Assembly (NCBI RefSeq): GCF_001598855.1
Contig: NZ_BCZS01000004.1
Location: forward strand, 186,001 to 250,000
Reading direction: 5' to 3'
DNA length: 64,000 nt
Origin: Pluralibacter gergoviae ATCC 33028 = NBRC 105706
GTDB lineage: Bacteria > Pseudomonadota > Gammaproteobacteria > Enterobacterales > Enterobacteriaceae
The notes below the pieces were generated by a model. It made no database searches. It worked only from the letters and a program-made list of their open reading frames with translations, and was not told where the DNA came from. The position numbers were made by a program, and so were the translations under genes. Positions 19,649 to 29,500 of the stretch are shown one piece after another. Each line of letters begins with the position of its first letter. Within the stretch, counting starts at the first letter, position 1.

Positions 19649-19764
19649 TGACCCTGCGCATGATTGTCGCGCTGGTATTCCTGGCCCTGCTGGCGCTTCC
19701 GGCGGTCCAGCAGGCCATCGCCTTAGCCTTTAACAGCCGCTTTGGCGTTGCGCTGCTGTTTTAG
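19648..19764 (+). CDS. 38-residue hydrophobic peptide between permease and fdhF
   Basis: The ATG overlaps the permease stop codon in TAATG, with a GCAGGAGG ribosome site inside the permease end, so translation would be coupled. The peptide MTLRMIVALVFLALLALP... has one strongly hydrophobic stretch (residues 5-18), then AVQQAIALAF and the tail SRFGVALLF: a one- or two-helix membrane peptide. It stops 24 nt before fdhF. I know of no family for it. It could assist the permease or anchor the soluble dehydrogenase. The alternative is a chance frame, which the tight spacing argues against. Confidence 0.6.
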   Translation: MTLRMIVALVFLALLALPAVQQAIALAFNSRFGVALLF

Positions 19765-19788
19765 TGTTGCAGATTAAGGAGCGTCATG

Positions 19789-21936
19789 ATGACAAAAGTG
19801 ACCACCGTCTGTCCCTACTGCGCCTCCGGCTGCAAGATGCAGCTGACGGTAGAGGACGGCAAAATCACCCGCGCCGACGCGGCGATGGGTAAAAATAATC
19901 AGGGCACCCTGTGCCTGAAGGGCTACTACGGCTGGGACTTTATCGACGATCCGCAGATCCTCACCCCGCGCCTGAAGTCGCCGATGATCCGCAGAAGCCG
20001 CGGCGGCAAGCTGGAGTCAGTCTCCTGGGAAGAGGCGCTGGACTATGTCGCCACCCGCCTTAGCGCTATCAAGGAGAAATACGGCCCCCACGCCATCCAG
20101 ACCACCGGATCGTCGCGGGGCACCGGCAACGAGACCAACTACATTATGCAGAAGTTCGCGCGGGCGGTGATTGGCACCAACAACGTCGACTGCTGCGCGC
20201 GCGTCTGACACGGCCCTTCGGTTGCAGGTCTGCACCAGTCGGTCGGTAACGGCGCCATGAGTAACGCAATCACCGAGATCGATAACACCGATCTGGTGTT
20301 TATTTTCGGCTATAACCCGGCGGATTCGCATCCAATCGTGGCGAATCATATCCTCAATGCGAAGCGCAACGGGGCGAAAATCATCGTCTGCGATCCGCGC
20401 AAAATCGAGACCGCGCGCATCGCCGATATGCACCTGGCGCTGAAGAACGGCTCGAACATCGCGCTGCTGAACGCCATCGGCCACGTCATTATTGAAGAGA
20501 ACCTCTATGACAGCGCCTTTGTCGCCGGGCGTTCGGAGGGTTTTGAGGCGTATCGCAACATCGTCGAGGGCTATACGCCGGAGTCCGTCGAGGCAATAAC
20601 CGGCCTCAGCGCCCGGCAAATCCGCGACTGCGCGCGGATGTACGCCACCGCGAAGACCGCCACCATCCTGTGGGGCATGGGCGTGACCCAGTTCTGGCAG
20701 GGCGTGGAGACCGTGCGATCGCTCACCAGCCTTGCGATCCTCACCGGCAACCTCGGCAAGCCGCACGTCGGCGTCAACCCGGTGCGCGGGCAGAACAACG
20801 TCCAGGGCGCCTGCGACATGGGCGCCCTGCCGGACACCTATCCGGGCTACCAGTACGTGAAGTTCCCGGAGAACCGTGAGAAGTTCGCTAAAGCCTGGGG
20901 CGTGGAGAGCCTGCCGGAAACGCCCGGCTACCGCATCAGCGAACTGCCGCACCGGGTAGCCCACGGCGAAGTGCGGGCGGCGTACATCATGGGCGAAGAC
21001 CCGCTACAGACCGACGCCGAGCTGCCGGCGGTGCGCCAGGCGTTCAGCGATCTGGAGCTGGTCATCGTTCAGGATATCTTTATGACCAAAACCGCCGCCG
21101 CCGCCGACGTGGTGCTGCCCGCCACCTCCTGGGGCGAACACGAGGGCGTCTATACCGCGGCCGACCGCGGCTTCCAGCGCTTCTTCAAGGCGGTGGAGCC
21201 GAAGTGGGATCTGAAGACCGACTGGCAGATTATCTGCGAGATAGCCACCCGCATGGGCTACCCGATGCACTACGATAACACCCAGCAGATCTGGGACGAG
21301 CTCCGCCACCTGTGCCCCAACTTCCTCGGCGCGACTTACGAAAAAATGGGCGAGCTGGGCTACGTGCAGTGGCCCTGCCGGGATGAATCCGACGCCGACC
21401 AGGGCACCTCTTACCTGTTCGCGGAGTCGTTCTCCACCCCGAACGGCCTGGCGCAGTTCTTCACCTGCGAGTGGCAGCCGCCGCTGGACAAGCTCAGCGA
21501 TGAGTTTCCAATGGTGCTCTCCACGGTGCGCGAGGTGGGCCACTACTCCTGCCGCTCAATGACCGGCAACTGCGCGGCGCTGGCAAAGCTTGCCGACGAG
21601 CCGGGCTACGCCCAGATCAACACCGCCGATGCCCGGCGGCTGGGGATCGACGACGAGGCGCTGGTGTGGGTCAACTCGCGCAAGGGCCGGGTCATCACCC
21701 GGGCGAAGGTCAGCGACCGCCCCAACCCCGGCGCGGTGTATATGACCTACCAGTGGTGGATCGGCGCCTGCAACGAGCTGGTCACGGAGAACCTCAGCCC
21801 GATAACCAAAACGCCGGAGTATAAGTACTGCGCGGTGAACGTCGAACCGATTGCGGACCAGGCGGCGGCGGAGCGGTATGTGGTGGAGGCGTACGGGAAG
21901 CTGAAAGCGCAGCTCCGGGAGAGTGCCGCCGGGTAA
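19789..21936 (+). CDS. fdhF: Selenocysteine formate dehydrogenase H
   Basis: Reading through UGA 20206-20208 as selenocysteine gives 715 residues, exactly the length of E. coli FdhF. The second ATG (19789) puts Sec at residue 140, in VDCCARV-U-HGPSVAGLHQS. The 4Fe-4S motif CPYCASGCKMQ is at the N-terminus; bis-MGD-binding segments follow. The enzyme oxidises formate to CO2. E. coli fdhF stands alone elsewhere in the chromosome; here it follows a purine permease and faces ygfS-ygfT. GGAG sits 5-8 nt upstream. Ordinary gene callers will split it at UGA. Confidence 0.95.
20206..20245 (+). promoter_or_regulatory. SECIS element for UGA decoding in fdhF
   Basis: Just after the UGA the mRNA can form a hairpin whose apex is GGTTGCAGGTCTGCACC: a short stem around a GGUCU loop, as in the E. 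coli fdhF SECIS recognised by SelB. Third-base changes elsewhere in the segment leave this apex intact. Confidence 0.85.
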
Positions 21937-21943
21937 GGGCTAA

Positions 21944-21974
21944 GGCCGCCTTCTTGTCGGAAGGTGGCCGTTTC
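21944..21974 (+). terminator. Intrinsic terminator after fdhF
   Basis: GGCCGCCTTC / GAAGGTGGCC form a 10-bp stem with one G-U pair and a 6-nt loop, followed by GTTTCT, 8 nt past the fdhF stop. Confidence 0.75.
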
Positions 21975-22199
21975 TATCAGCGCTCACATTATTTTCCAGC
22001 GCAGGTTCTTATTTTCGGTTTGTTGATTTACTTCACCGCTGTAAGTACACCGTGCACCTGCTCAAAGTTACCTGTCAATAAGGATATCAACGTTAACGCG
22101 CCTGTTTTGCTGACTGTCCTGCCAGTTAAGCATCGCAACGACCGAAACATATCACTCACCACGGAAATATACAGGGTCAACTTTTCTCTGCGCGGTGAC

Positions 22200-22460
22200 G
22201 TGGAGGTCAGCGCCCGCGCGGCATGGTATCGCGCCGCCTGGGACGCCGCCAATGCGGTTTTACTGCGTCATAACGCCTCGCTCAGCCACCATCATGGAGT
22301 AGGATTATTGCGCTCCCCCTACATGCGTGAGTCGCTTGGCGAGGCCCTTACTGTGCTTGCAGATATTAAGCGGGCGCTGGACCCGCACGGCATTCTCAAC
22401 CCAGGAAAGCTCGGGTTAAGCGATAATCTTTCGTCACACGCACAGGCTAACCATGATTAA
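22200..22460 (+). pseudogene. C-terminal remnant of an FAD-linked oxidase (YgcU/GlcD-like)
   Basis: About 86 codons encode only the tail of a VAO-type flavoenzyme: EVSARAAWYRAAWDAAN, the LSHHHGVGLLRSPYMRESLG segment and the LDPHGILNPGKLGL ending found in alkyl-DHAP synthase/GlcD-like oxidases of 450-560 residues. The frame runs back to 21954, but that part is unrelated and begins inside the fdhF terminator. The FAD-binding domain is therefore lost. It overlaps the next gene by 8 nt, as an intact operon partner would. Confidence 0.75.
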
Positions 22461-23028
22461 AAACCTTGGCGCGCAACTGGCGCGCCATCCCGTTATAATG
22501 GCGGTCTATGGTATGGATCGACTGGAAGCCGCGCTCGCCAGCCGGGCGCAGGTGTGTATTATCGCCAATATCGATCTGATAAAGCTCCAGCCGGTTGTCG
22601 CCCTGCTGGAGAAGGCGGATAAGTACGTTATCGTCAATATCGACAGCTGCAGCGGCCTGTCGCAGGACAAGGGCGGTATCGACTATATTGTAGAAACTGG
22701 CGCAATGGGCCTGCTCTCCACCCGGCTGCAAACCATCCAGCGGGCGAAAAAAAGTGGGCTGCTGACCATGCAAAAAATCTTCGTCACCGACCGCTCCACC
22801 TGGCTGCGCAGCCTGCACGCGCTGGAGCTGAGCGAGCCGGACTACGTTCAGCTGATGCCCGCCCCGATGCTGCCGTTGATTACGAAAGAGGATCGCCTGC
22901 GCCTGCCACCCATCGTGGCGTCGGGATTTGTGAGTCACGAAGAACACATCCGCGCCGCTCTGGCGCACGGGGCCGCCGCGGTATCCAGCAGCGACAGCGC
23001 GCTGTGGGATCTGGCCCCGCCAATCTGA
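22453..23028 (+). CDS. GlpP-family antiterminator-like protein (YgcP-like)
   Basis: A 191-residue protein matching the glycerol-3-phosphate-responsive antiterminator family: an N-terminal region IMAVYGMDRLEAALASRAQVCIIAN, KADKYVIVNIDSCSGL, GAMGLLSTRLQTIQRAKKSG and PIVASGFVSHEEHIRAAL on a TIM-barrel-like fold. E. coli YgcP belongs to this family and lies near the FAD oxidase ygcU, as here. It may bind polyol phosphate and act on RNA. With the oxidase broken, it may be an orphan. Confidence 0.75.
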   Translation: MIKNLGAQLARHPVIMAVYGMDRLEAALASRAQVCIIANIDLIKLQPVVALLEKADKYVIVNIDSCSGLSQDKGGIDYIVETGAMGLLSTRLQTIQRAKKSGLLTMQKIFVTDRSTWLRSLHALELSEPDYVQLMPAPMLPLITKEDRLRLPPIVASGFVSHEEHIRAALAHGAAAVSSSDSALWDLAPPI

Positions 23029-23043
23029 CAAGAGGAAAACGTT

Positions 23044-23349
23044 ATGGCACATCCATTACAGGTCATCGCCCACTATTACGTACGGGACGGTAAAGCTGAC
23101 CAGGTCGCCAGCGCACTGCAGGCACTGGCGGAAGCAACGCGCACAGAGCCGGGCAACCGGTCTTATGCGTTTTTTCAGTCCTGTGAAAACCCGCTGCATT
23201 TCGTCATTCTGGAGCGGTACAGCACCGAACGCGGGTTAGAGGAGCACCGCGCCACCGGGCATTTTCAGACCATTGCGACGGACATCATCGCACCTCTGCT
23301 CCAGAGGAAAGAGGTGGAGACATTTATTGTGTCGGATGATGGTGGCTGA
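23044..23349 (+). CDS. Antibiotic-biosynthesis-monooxygenase (ABM) domain protein
   Basis: A 101-residue single ABM ferredoxin-like domain (QVIAHYYVRDGKADQVASALQAL, PGNRSYAFFQSCENPLHFVILERY, HRATGHFQTI), similar to YgiN/LsrG-type small monooxygenases or isomerases. The AAGAGG site and 15-nt gap place it in the same unit as the GlpP-like gene. The substrate is unknown. Confidence 0.8.
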   Translation: MAHPLQVIAHYYVRDGKADQVASALQALAEATRTEPGNRSYAFFQSCENPLHFVILERYSTERGLEEHRATGHFQTIATDIIAPLLQRKEVETFIVSDDGG

Positions 23350-23542
23350 GTGCGAGGCCATAGCGTGGTGCAAGGTTGACGCTGGGGGCGCAGGAATAAA
23401 TCTTAAATGGAAGACGGTGTTGTACCAAACGCCGTCGTCATGGATTTCACACGAGGCCTATTTACAAGTGGTGCATCACATAAAATGAAAATATACTTTG
23501 TGGTGCCTATGCTTTATTTTTTTATAATATAAAGGATTATTT

Positions 23543-24955
23543 ATGTACAAAGTACACTTTTCGATGTGCCCAATATTAATTTTATCTATTTTGCCGTTTT
23601 CTTTTGCTCAGGCTACAGATAAGATTGTCGTGACCAGTGGCGGTACTAATCCCTTTTCTGTAACCAGAATCCACGATCGTGTAAATTACATGACCTCATT
23701 AAACTTTAACAATGGAAAAGCTGCTCAACAATGGCGTTCAGTCGATTGTAAGCAAGGGAAGGCAGAGCTTCTCTACAAGGATTTACTTAATGACAAAGGA
23801 TTAACCGAAACTCGCTTTTACGGCAATAGTTACCTCCGTTATGCACCTGCCCAGGACGATAACTATATGTTAGAAAAAGATATCCATAAAATTTGCCAGC
23901 TACCAGTAAAGGAGGCTCGATGGGAAAAATTATCAGTCACATCAACCACTGGCATTACCGACCTTATTGATGTTAACAGTATTCAACGCATTGGCGATAT
24001 TTTATCCGTACAAATGGGATATGACTTTGCAGATATCATTTGGGAACCCCCTTACGACGCACCGCTGGTGCTAAAAATTGAACACTATCTATATAACTGT
24101 AAAACACATCAGAGCGATGCTGTTGCTGCCATGAACTTCGATAGTGAGGGACGTGTAACCGACTCGCTCATCACAGCCGATATTGTTCGTCGTAAGAGTA
24201 GTTTTAGTCTTTCTCCTGAAAAAGCGCATATTTTCGAGCAACTATGCCAATTACCTGCAGGCAAAACGTTCACTGCCGAAGGGCACTTTGTACCTGCTGC
24301 TAATAAAAAAGCATCAACTCTGATGGGACCTACAATGCCCGATTTGAGTAATAACAATCCTCAATGGTTGAATAAATACCCTCTTCCAAATGGAGTTGAA
24401 CAGCAGGCACAATCATTAATCAAGCCATTGGCATTTCCGCGCTTTAAACAAATTCGGTATACCGAAGTCAGTGCGTTTGGTAAGGTCAAAGTACAACTGG
24501 ATGCACAACCTGATGGATTTATCCGCAAGTTGGAAGAATATGGTATCTGGGCCGTGCAACGGTTAACGCTGGCAAATCAGCTACAACTAAAATTCGCCAT
24601 GTCCATCAGCAGGGGAGCTTCACTGCTTAACAAACTGCAGACGGATCTACACTTCCCTTTGGTGAAAGGTCAGCGATATCAAGCACAATGGGACAGTATT
24701 GATGGCGACAAGAAAGTAACAGCTGCAACATTACGTTGCGAGGTGACCGGACAAGGGAAAGCAAATAATATTGCCCCTGAGTTTAATGGGACGTATCTAT
24801 TAGTCGAGTGTAATGAAACGAGGAAAGGGCAAGTCGAAAGCCGTAATAAACTCGCCTGGCTACAGGAATTCAATGTTTTTGTTCCGGTTGCTATGCAAGT
24901 AGGAGATAAACCCGAAAGCCCGGTAAAACTGGAAGAAATCAGTGTAATACGCTAA
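23543..24955 (+). CDS. Secreted protein of unknown function, low GC
   Basis: This 470-residue protein has a signal peptide (MYKVHFSMCPILILSILPFSFAQA-TDK). I do not recognise the family. Two stretches, after IHDRVNYMTSL and after ITDLIDVNSIQRIGDILSVQMGYDF, each contain a Tyr/Trp-rich strand pattern with a paired Cys (YNCKTHQ), faintly like surface-adhesin-E-type domains; this is weak. Lysine- and asparagine-rich composition and AT-rich codons differ sharply from the GC-rich neighbours, so recent acquisition is likely. AAAGGA precedes ATG 23543, and a terminator follows directly. Confidence 0.75.
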   Translation: MYKVHFSMCPILILSILPFSFAQATDKIVVTSGGTNPFSVTRIHDRVNYMTSLNFNNGKAAQQWRSVDCKQGKAELLYKDLLNDKGLTETRFYGNSYLRYAPAQDDNYMLEKDIHKICQLPVKEARWEKLSVTSTTGITDLIDVNSIQRIGDILSVQMGYDFADIIWEPPYDAPLVLKIEHYLYNCKTHQSDAVAAMNFDSEGRVTDSLITADIVRRKSSFSLSPEKAHIFEQLCQLPAGKTFTAEGHFVPAANKKASTLMGPTMPDLSNNNPQWLNKYPLPNGVEQQAQSLIKPLAFPRFKQIRYTEVSAFGKVKVQLDAQPDGFIRKLEEYGIWAVQRLTLANQLQLKFAMSISRGASLLNKLQTDLHFPLVKGQRYQAQWDSIDGDKKVTAATLRCEVTGQGKANNIAPEFNGTYLLVECNETRKGQVESRNKLAWLQEFNVFVPVAMQVGDKPESPVKLEEISVIR

Positions 24956-24963
24956 TAAAAAAC

Positions 24964-24993
24964 AAGGCTCACCATTCTCACTGGCGAGCCTTT
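24964..24993 (+). terminator. Intrinsic terminator after the secreted protein
   Basis: AAGGCTC-A-CC / GG-C-GAGCCTT form a stem with one mismatch and a 9-nt loop, then TTTC, 9 nt past the stop. An A-run precedes it. Confidence 0.8.
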
Positions 24994-24995
24994 CA

Positions 24996-25406
24996 TCAGG
25001 CAATGCTGCCTTAATCAGGAATCACTTGTATCGTTGATATTCAAGTATGTTGCTCAATAGACGCATACAATAAAAACTCAAATATTATTCCAGAAAGCCT
25101 TGAACTAAATATTGTAAATGATGCATGCATTTTTATTACTAATACCTACTTTTCACCCACTTAGCCGGTTGAATACAACCTTGTTTAGCCTCCAAAGCCA
25201 GGCCAATCCAAATCAGATAAAATACGCTCCTATAAAGCCTACCCCTATAGGTATAAATGTTGCAGCCAGTTTAGTCTCATTCACCGTGGTGAAGCCGGAT
25301 CATACTGAAGAATGTGACGATATCGGGCACTGCCCGAAACTAAAATGGTAAGCAAATTTGCCCTCATGGGATAGGCCCTGACAAACGCCAATAACGCCCC
25401 CTTCTG
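24996..25406. other. AT-rich gene-poor gap
   Basis: About 410 nt between the secreted protein and the end of mocA. One 77-codon frame (25118-25351) has no ribosome site and no recognisable motif, and I do not call it. The base composition matches the foreign block to its left, so the right border of the insert is probably near 25370. Confidence 0.5.
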
Positions 25407-26009
25407 TCACCCCGCCGCCGCCTCCACGCGGCTCAACCGCCCGACCCGCTCATAATCCACCGGCGTATCCACGTCCCAGTGGATCCCCTGCGCGTTGACC
25501 GGGACCACCTTCGTTTCCAGCTGGCGAATCACGTCCTTCATCGTCGAGCCCGGCGGCGCATTGCGAATAAGCGCCAGCGCCCGCTGGGGCAGCAGCACCG
25601 GATGCCCCTTGCCGCGGTCGTAGCCGGGGATCAGGCAGGCGCCGCGTTCGGACTGCGCCCACAGGGTGCGGTAGACGCCGGGGGTGACTTCGGGCATATC
25701 GCCGAGGGCAAGAAAGAAGCGATCGGCGGTGACCGCCGCCGCGCCGCGCTGTACCGAGGAGAACATGCCGTCTTCAAAGCTGGCGTTGTGGACGATATCA
25801 ATGCGCGGGTGGTCCTGATAATACGCCTTCAGCTCGTCGCCGCGAAATCCTGTGACCAGCACCACGCGGTCGCAAACGGCGAGCGCGCTGGCCAGCGCGC
25901 TGTCGAGAATGGTGCCCTCGCCCCACGGCATCATCATTTTCCACTTGCCCATGCGGCTTGAGAGCCCCGCCGCCAGCATCACGCACTGTTTCGCTTGCTG
26001 TTTTCTCAT
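25407..26009 (-). CDS. mocA: MocA-type molybdenum cofactor cytidylyltransferase
   Basis: This 200-residue nucleotidyltransferase has the GlmU-like signature MLAAGLSSRMGKWKMMMPWGE, DRVVLVTGFRGDELK, LALGDMPEVTPGVY and GHPVLLP. It attaches CMP to molybdopterin to form MCD, the cofactor form of xanthine dehydrogenase-like hydroxylases. The start is MRKQQ (ATG 26009) with AAGGAGGG upstream; an in-frame ATG 12 codons earlier has no such site. It is the last gene of the hydroxylase operon and supplies its cofactor. Confidence 0.9.
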   Translation of the reverse strand: MRKQQAKQCVMLAAGLSSRMGKWKMMMPWGEGTILDSALASALAVCDRVVLVTGFRGDELKAYYQDHPRIDIVHNASFEDGMFSSVQRGAAAVTADRFFLALGDMPEVTPGVYRTLWAQSERGACLIPGYDRGKGHPVLLPQRALALIRNAPPGSTMKDVIRQLETKVVPVNAQGIHWDVDTPVDYERVGRLSRVEAAAG

Positions 26010-26064
26010 ATTGATACCCTCCTTGCGCACCAGCGCCGCCGTCACCGGCGACGCTGGTGCCGGC

Positions 26065-26529
26065 TCAGGCCTTCAGTACCGCCTTGATGGAGGTGATGAT
26101 CGGCTGATAGCCGGTGCAGCGGCAGAGGTTGCCCTCCAGCGCCTCCTTCAGCTCGTCGTCGCTCGGCGAGGGGTTCTCATCCAGCAGCGCTTTGGTGCTC
26201 ATCAGCACCCCCGGCGTGCAGAAGCCGCACTGTACGCCGCCGTGGCGGACAAAGGCGTTCTGCAGCTTTTTGCCGACCGGATCGTGGTGCAGCGCTTCGA
26301 CAGTAGTGACTTCCGCACCGTTGCACTGGGCCGCCAGCAGCAGGCAGGAGCAGACGGACTTGCCGTCCATGATCACGGTGCAGGCGCCGCATTCGCCGAC
26401 GGAGCACCCCTCTTTGGTGCCGGTTAACTGCAGATCTTCGCGCAGAAAGTCGATCAGGCGGAGATTGTCTTCAACATCGCGGGCAATGCGGATGCCATTC
26501 ACTTTTAGCTCAATATGGTTCACGGTCAT
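26065..26529 (-). CDS. 2Fe-2S subunit of molybdenum hydroxylase
   Basis: A 154-residue protein with the plant-type ferredoxin set CSVGECGACTVIMDGKSVCSC and the second set CGFCTPGVLMS...CRCTGYQPI, standard for XdhC/CoxS-type small subunits. It passes electrons from the Mo site to FAD. AAGGAG is only 2 nt from ATG 26529 and 8 nt from an in-frame GTG at 26523, so the true start may be the GTG. It lies 6 nt after the large-subunit gene. Confidence 0.93.
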   Translation of the reverse strand: MTVNHIELKVNGIRIARDVEDNLRLIDFLREDLQLTGTKEGCSVGECGACTVIMDGKSVCSCLLLAAQCNGAEVTTVEALHHDPVGKKLQNAFVRHGGVQCGFCTPGVLMSTKALLDENPSPSDDELKEALEGNLCRCTGYQPIITSIKAVLKA

Positions 26530-26535
26530 GGCTCC

Positions 26536-29500
26536 TTATTTCTTCTGCTCTGACATCACGTCTTCCAGCATCTGCCGGAACATGTCGATAAATACCGGGA
26601 TTTTGTACGGTGCGGACCAGCGCCCGCCGATCGCTTTCTCAATGATGCCGCCGAGCACCTGGGCGGCGGCGTCGATGGTGTCGGCATTGAGCGGCTTGCC
26701 AATCAGCGCCTGCTCGACCTCCACCAGCCGCTGCGGCTTGCTCATCAGCGCGCCGTCGACCAGCCGGCACAGGCGGATAGTGCCGCCGTCGACCAGGAAC
26801 TGGCCGGTGAGGCTCTGGCGGGTAATGTTCAGCGCATTGCGGCGGCCCAGCTGCAGATAGCGGTCAATCAGCGGCTGCTTCATCGGCGGCGGCAGGATAA
26901 AGCGGGTCACCAGCTCGTCCTTCTCAAGCTGCGTGCGGTAGCCGCCGGTGACGAACTCGCTCACCGGCATGCGGCGGGTGCCGCGCGCGCTCTTAAGCTC
27001 GATCTCTGCGTCGTAGATAATTAGCGGCGGCATGGAGTCGGCGCACGGCGCGGCGTTGACGATATTGCCGCCGATAGTGGCGCGGTTGCGCAGCTGCAGG
27101 GAGCCGACGGTGCGGCAGGCGGTGACCAGCAGCGGGTAGCGCTGCTGGATCAGCGGATGCTTCACGAGGTCGGTAAAGCAGACGCCTGAACCGATGGAGA
27201 TCCCGCCGTCGACGTCAAAGATCTCCTTCAGCTCGCGCAGGCCGGCAATATTGACCAGCGGCACGTCGCCGGACTGCATCCGCGCCTGGACCAGCACGTC
27301 GGTGCCGCCGGCAATCGGCATGGCGCCTTTTTCCGCCATCAGGGCCAGGGCCTCTTTCACGCTCTGCGGCACGCTGAGCGACAGGGAGTTGAGGCGATGG
27401 ACCTGCTTCTTATCGCCGGACTCCAGCATCTGCTCGCTCTGGCGTTCGGGTTTTTTCAGGTTGTAGCCGAGGCGCACCTGCTCCAGAGTCAGCGGCAGGA
27501 TGCGGTTGTGGCGCTCGATGGCGAAGCTGACGGCGTTATTGAGCGCCGCGGCCCCCAGCTCCAGCACCGGTTCGCCGATCACTTTCGCCCCCATCGGGCC
27601 CGCCTTGTCGTAGTTCTCGACCGCGATAATGTCGATGTGCGGCATATCCTTGATGGTCGGCAGCAGGTAGGTATCGAAGTTCTCCGACTTGACCACGCCG
27701 TGCTCGGTGTTGAAATCTTCCAGCATGCCGTAGCCAATCATCCCCTGCAGTACGCCGCCGTACACCTGGCCGGTAAAGCCGACCGGGTTGATCACCTTGC
27801 CCACGTCATGGGTGGCGACGACGTTGTTAACGGTGATTTTGCCGGTGCGGGTGTCAACCGCCACGTCCGCCACCTGGCAGCCGTAGACCCAGGTGAAGTA
27901 CGGGCTGCCGCAGCCCTTCTCTTCGTCCCAGTGGATGTTCGGCGCCACGTGCCAGCCGTAGGAGGAGAGGTTCGCTCCGGTGGCTTTGGTCATGTCGCAC
28001 ACCTGCTGGAAGCTGAGGCTCAGGTCCGGGTTATGGCGGTTAAACACCTTCCCGTTCTGCCACAGGATGTCGTCGATACCCTCGACCTTGAGAGTCTCTT
28101 TGATGGCGTCCGCCATGCGCTTTTTAATTTTGTTGGCGGCGCTGAGGATAGCCTGACCGCCCATCAGGGTGCCGCGCGAGGCGACGGTGGAGCCGCCGTC
28201 GGCGATCATCGCGGTGGCCGGTTCGGTGAACATTACCTGGTCAAGGCCGATGCCGAAGGCTTCCGCCGCCAGCAGCGACATGGTGGTCTGCAGGCCCTGG
28301 CCGTTCTCGGACACCGAGGTGGAGATGTTGACGCTGGCGTCGGCGTTGACCTGAATCAGCGCCGAGGAGGCGTCCAGACCTTCCGCGCCCAGCGAGCAGC
28401 CGCGGTGGCTCAGCGCGAAGCCGATGCCGTAGCGGATCGGCCCGCCCTGGGCGTTGAGCTTCTTATAGTGTTCGCGCTTAGCCTCGTACTCGGCCTTGAT
28501 CAGGGACTTCTCGAGCACCTCCTGGGCGGAAACGGTGTGGTCGCTGAACACCTGGCCCGCCATGCTGGTATCGCCCTGCTTAAGGACGTTGCGCAGGCGC
28601 AGCTCGGCCGGCGAGATCCCCATCAGCTCGGCCACTTCGTCCATCAGCGATTCGTTGGCAAAAATAACCTGCGGCGCGCCGTAGCCGCGGTAGGCGGAGG
28701 TGTAGTTGTTGTTGGTGTAGACGCCCACCAGGTCAACGCGGACGTTGGGAATGTTGTATGGCCCGGCGGCCTGCACGGAGCTGCGCCAGGTGACGAACAT
28801 CGTCTGCCCGCAGTAGCTGCCGCCGTCGGCAATAATGTTGATCTTAATGGCCTGGATGCGCGCCTCGTCGTCCAGCCCGATGCGGTACTTCATCTTGTAG
28901 GGATGGCGCTTGTAGCTTTCGCGCATCGACTGTTCGCGGTTGTAGGAGATTTTCACCGGGCGGCCGGTGAGGTGCACCAGCAGCGCCGCGCGGCAGGAGA
29001 CGTTATCAATAATGTCGTCTTTACCGCCGAAGGAGCCGCCGAGCACCGAGCGCTTGACGTTGACCTTCGACTGCGGCAGCGCGAGGTACTTGGCGATCAC
29101 CGCCCGGGTGCGGTGGGCGTTCTGAATCGAGCCCTCGATGGTCATGATCTGCTCATTGTTATCGAGATAGGCGGTAATCGACTCCGGCTCGATATAGCCG
29201 TGCTCCTGGAAGCCGACCTCGTATTCGCGCTCAAAAATGTGGGTCGAGGCGGCAAAACCGGCGTCGATATCGCCCTTCACCGTATGGTGGCGGTTGATAA
29301 TGTTGCTGTCCAGCTCGCTGTGGATCAGTCGCGCGCCCGGCTTCATCGCCTCTTCCGGGCAGGTGATCGGCTCCCACGGCGTATAGCTGATTTTGATCTT
29401 ATCGACAGCGATACAGGCGGCTTCATAAGTTTCAGCCGCCACCACCGCCACCACATCGCCGCGATAGGCGATTTCATTGTCGATAATCGGCGGATGGTCC

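Noticed and set aside
21954..22199. N-terminal part of the 168-codon frame covering the oxidase remnant
   Set aside because: It begins inside the fdhF terminator and does not resemble the oxidase family; only the tail after about 22200 does.
25118..25351. 77-codon frame in the AT-rich gap
   Set aside because: No ribosome site, no motif, low-complexity composition.
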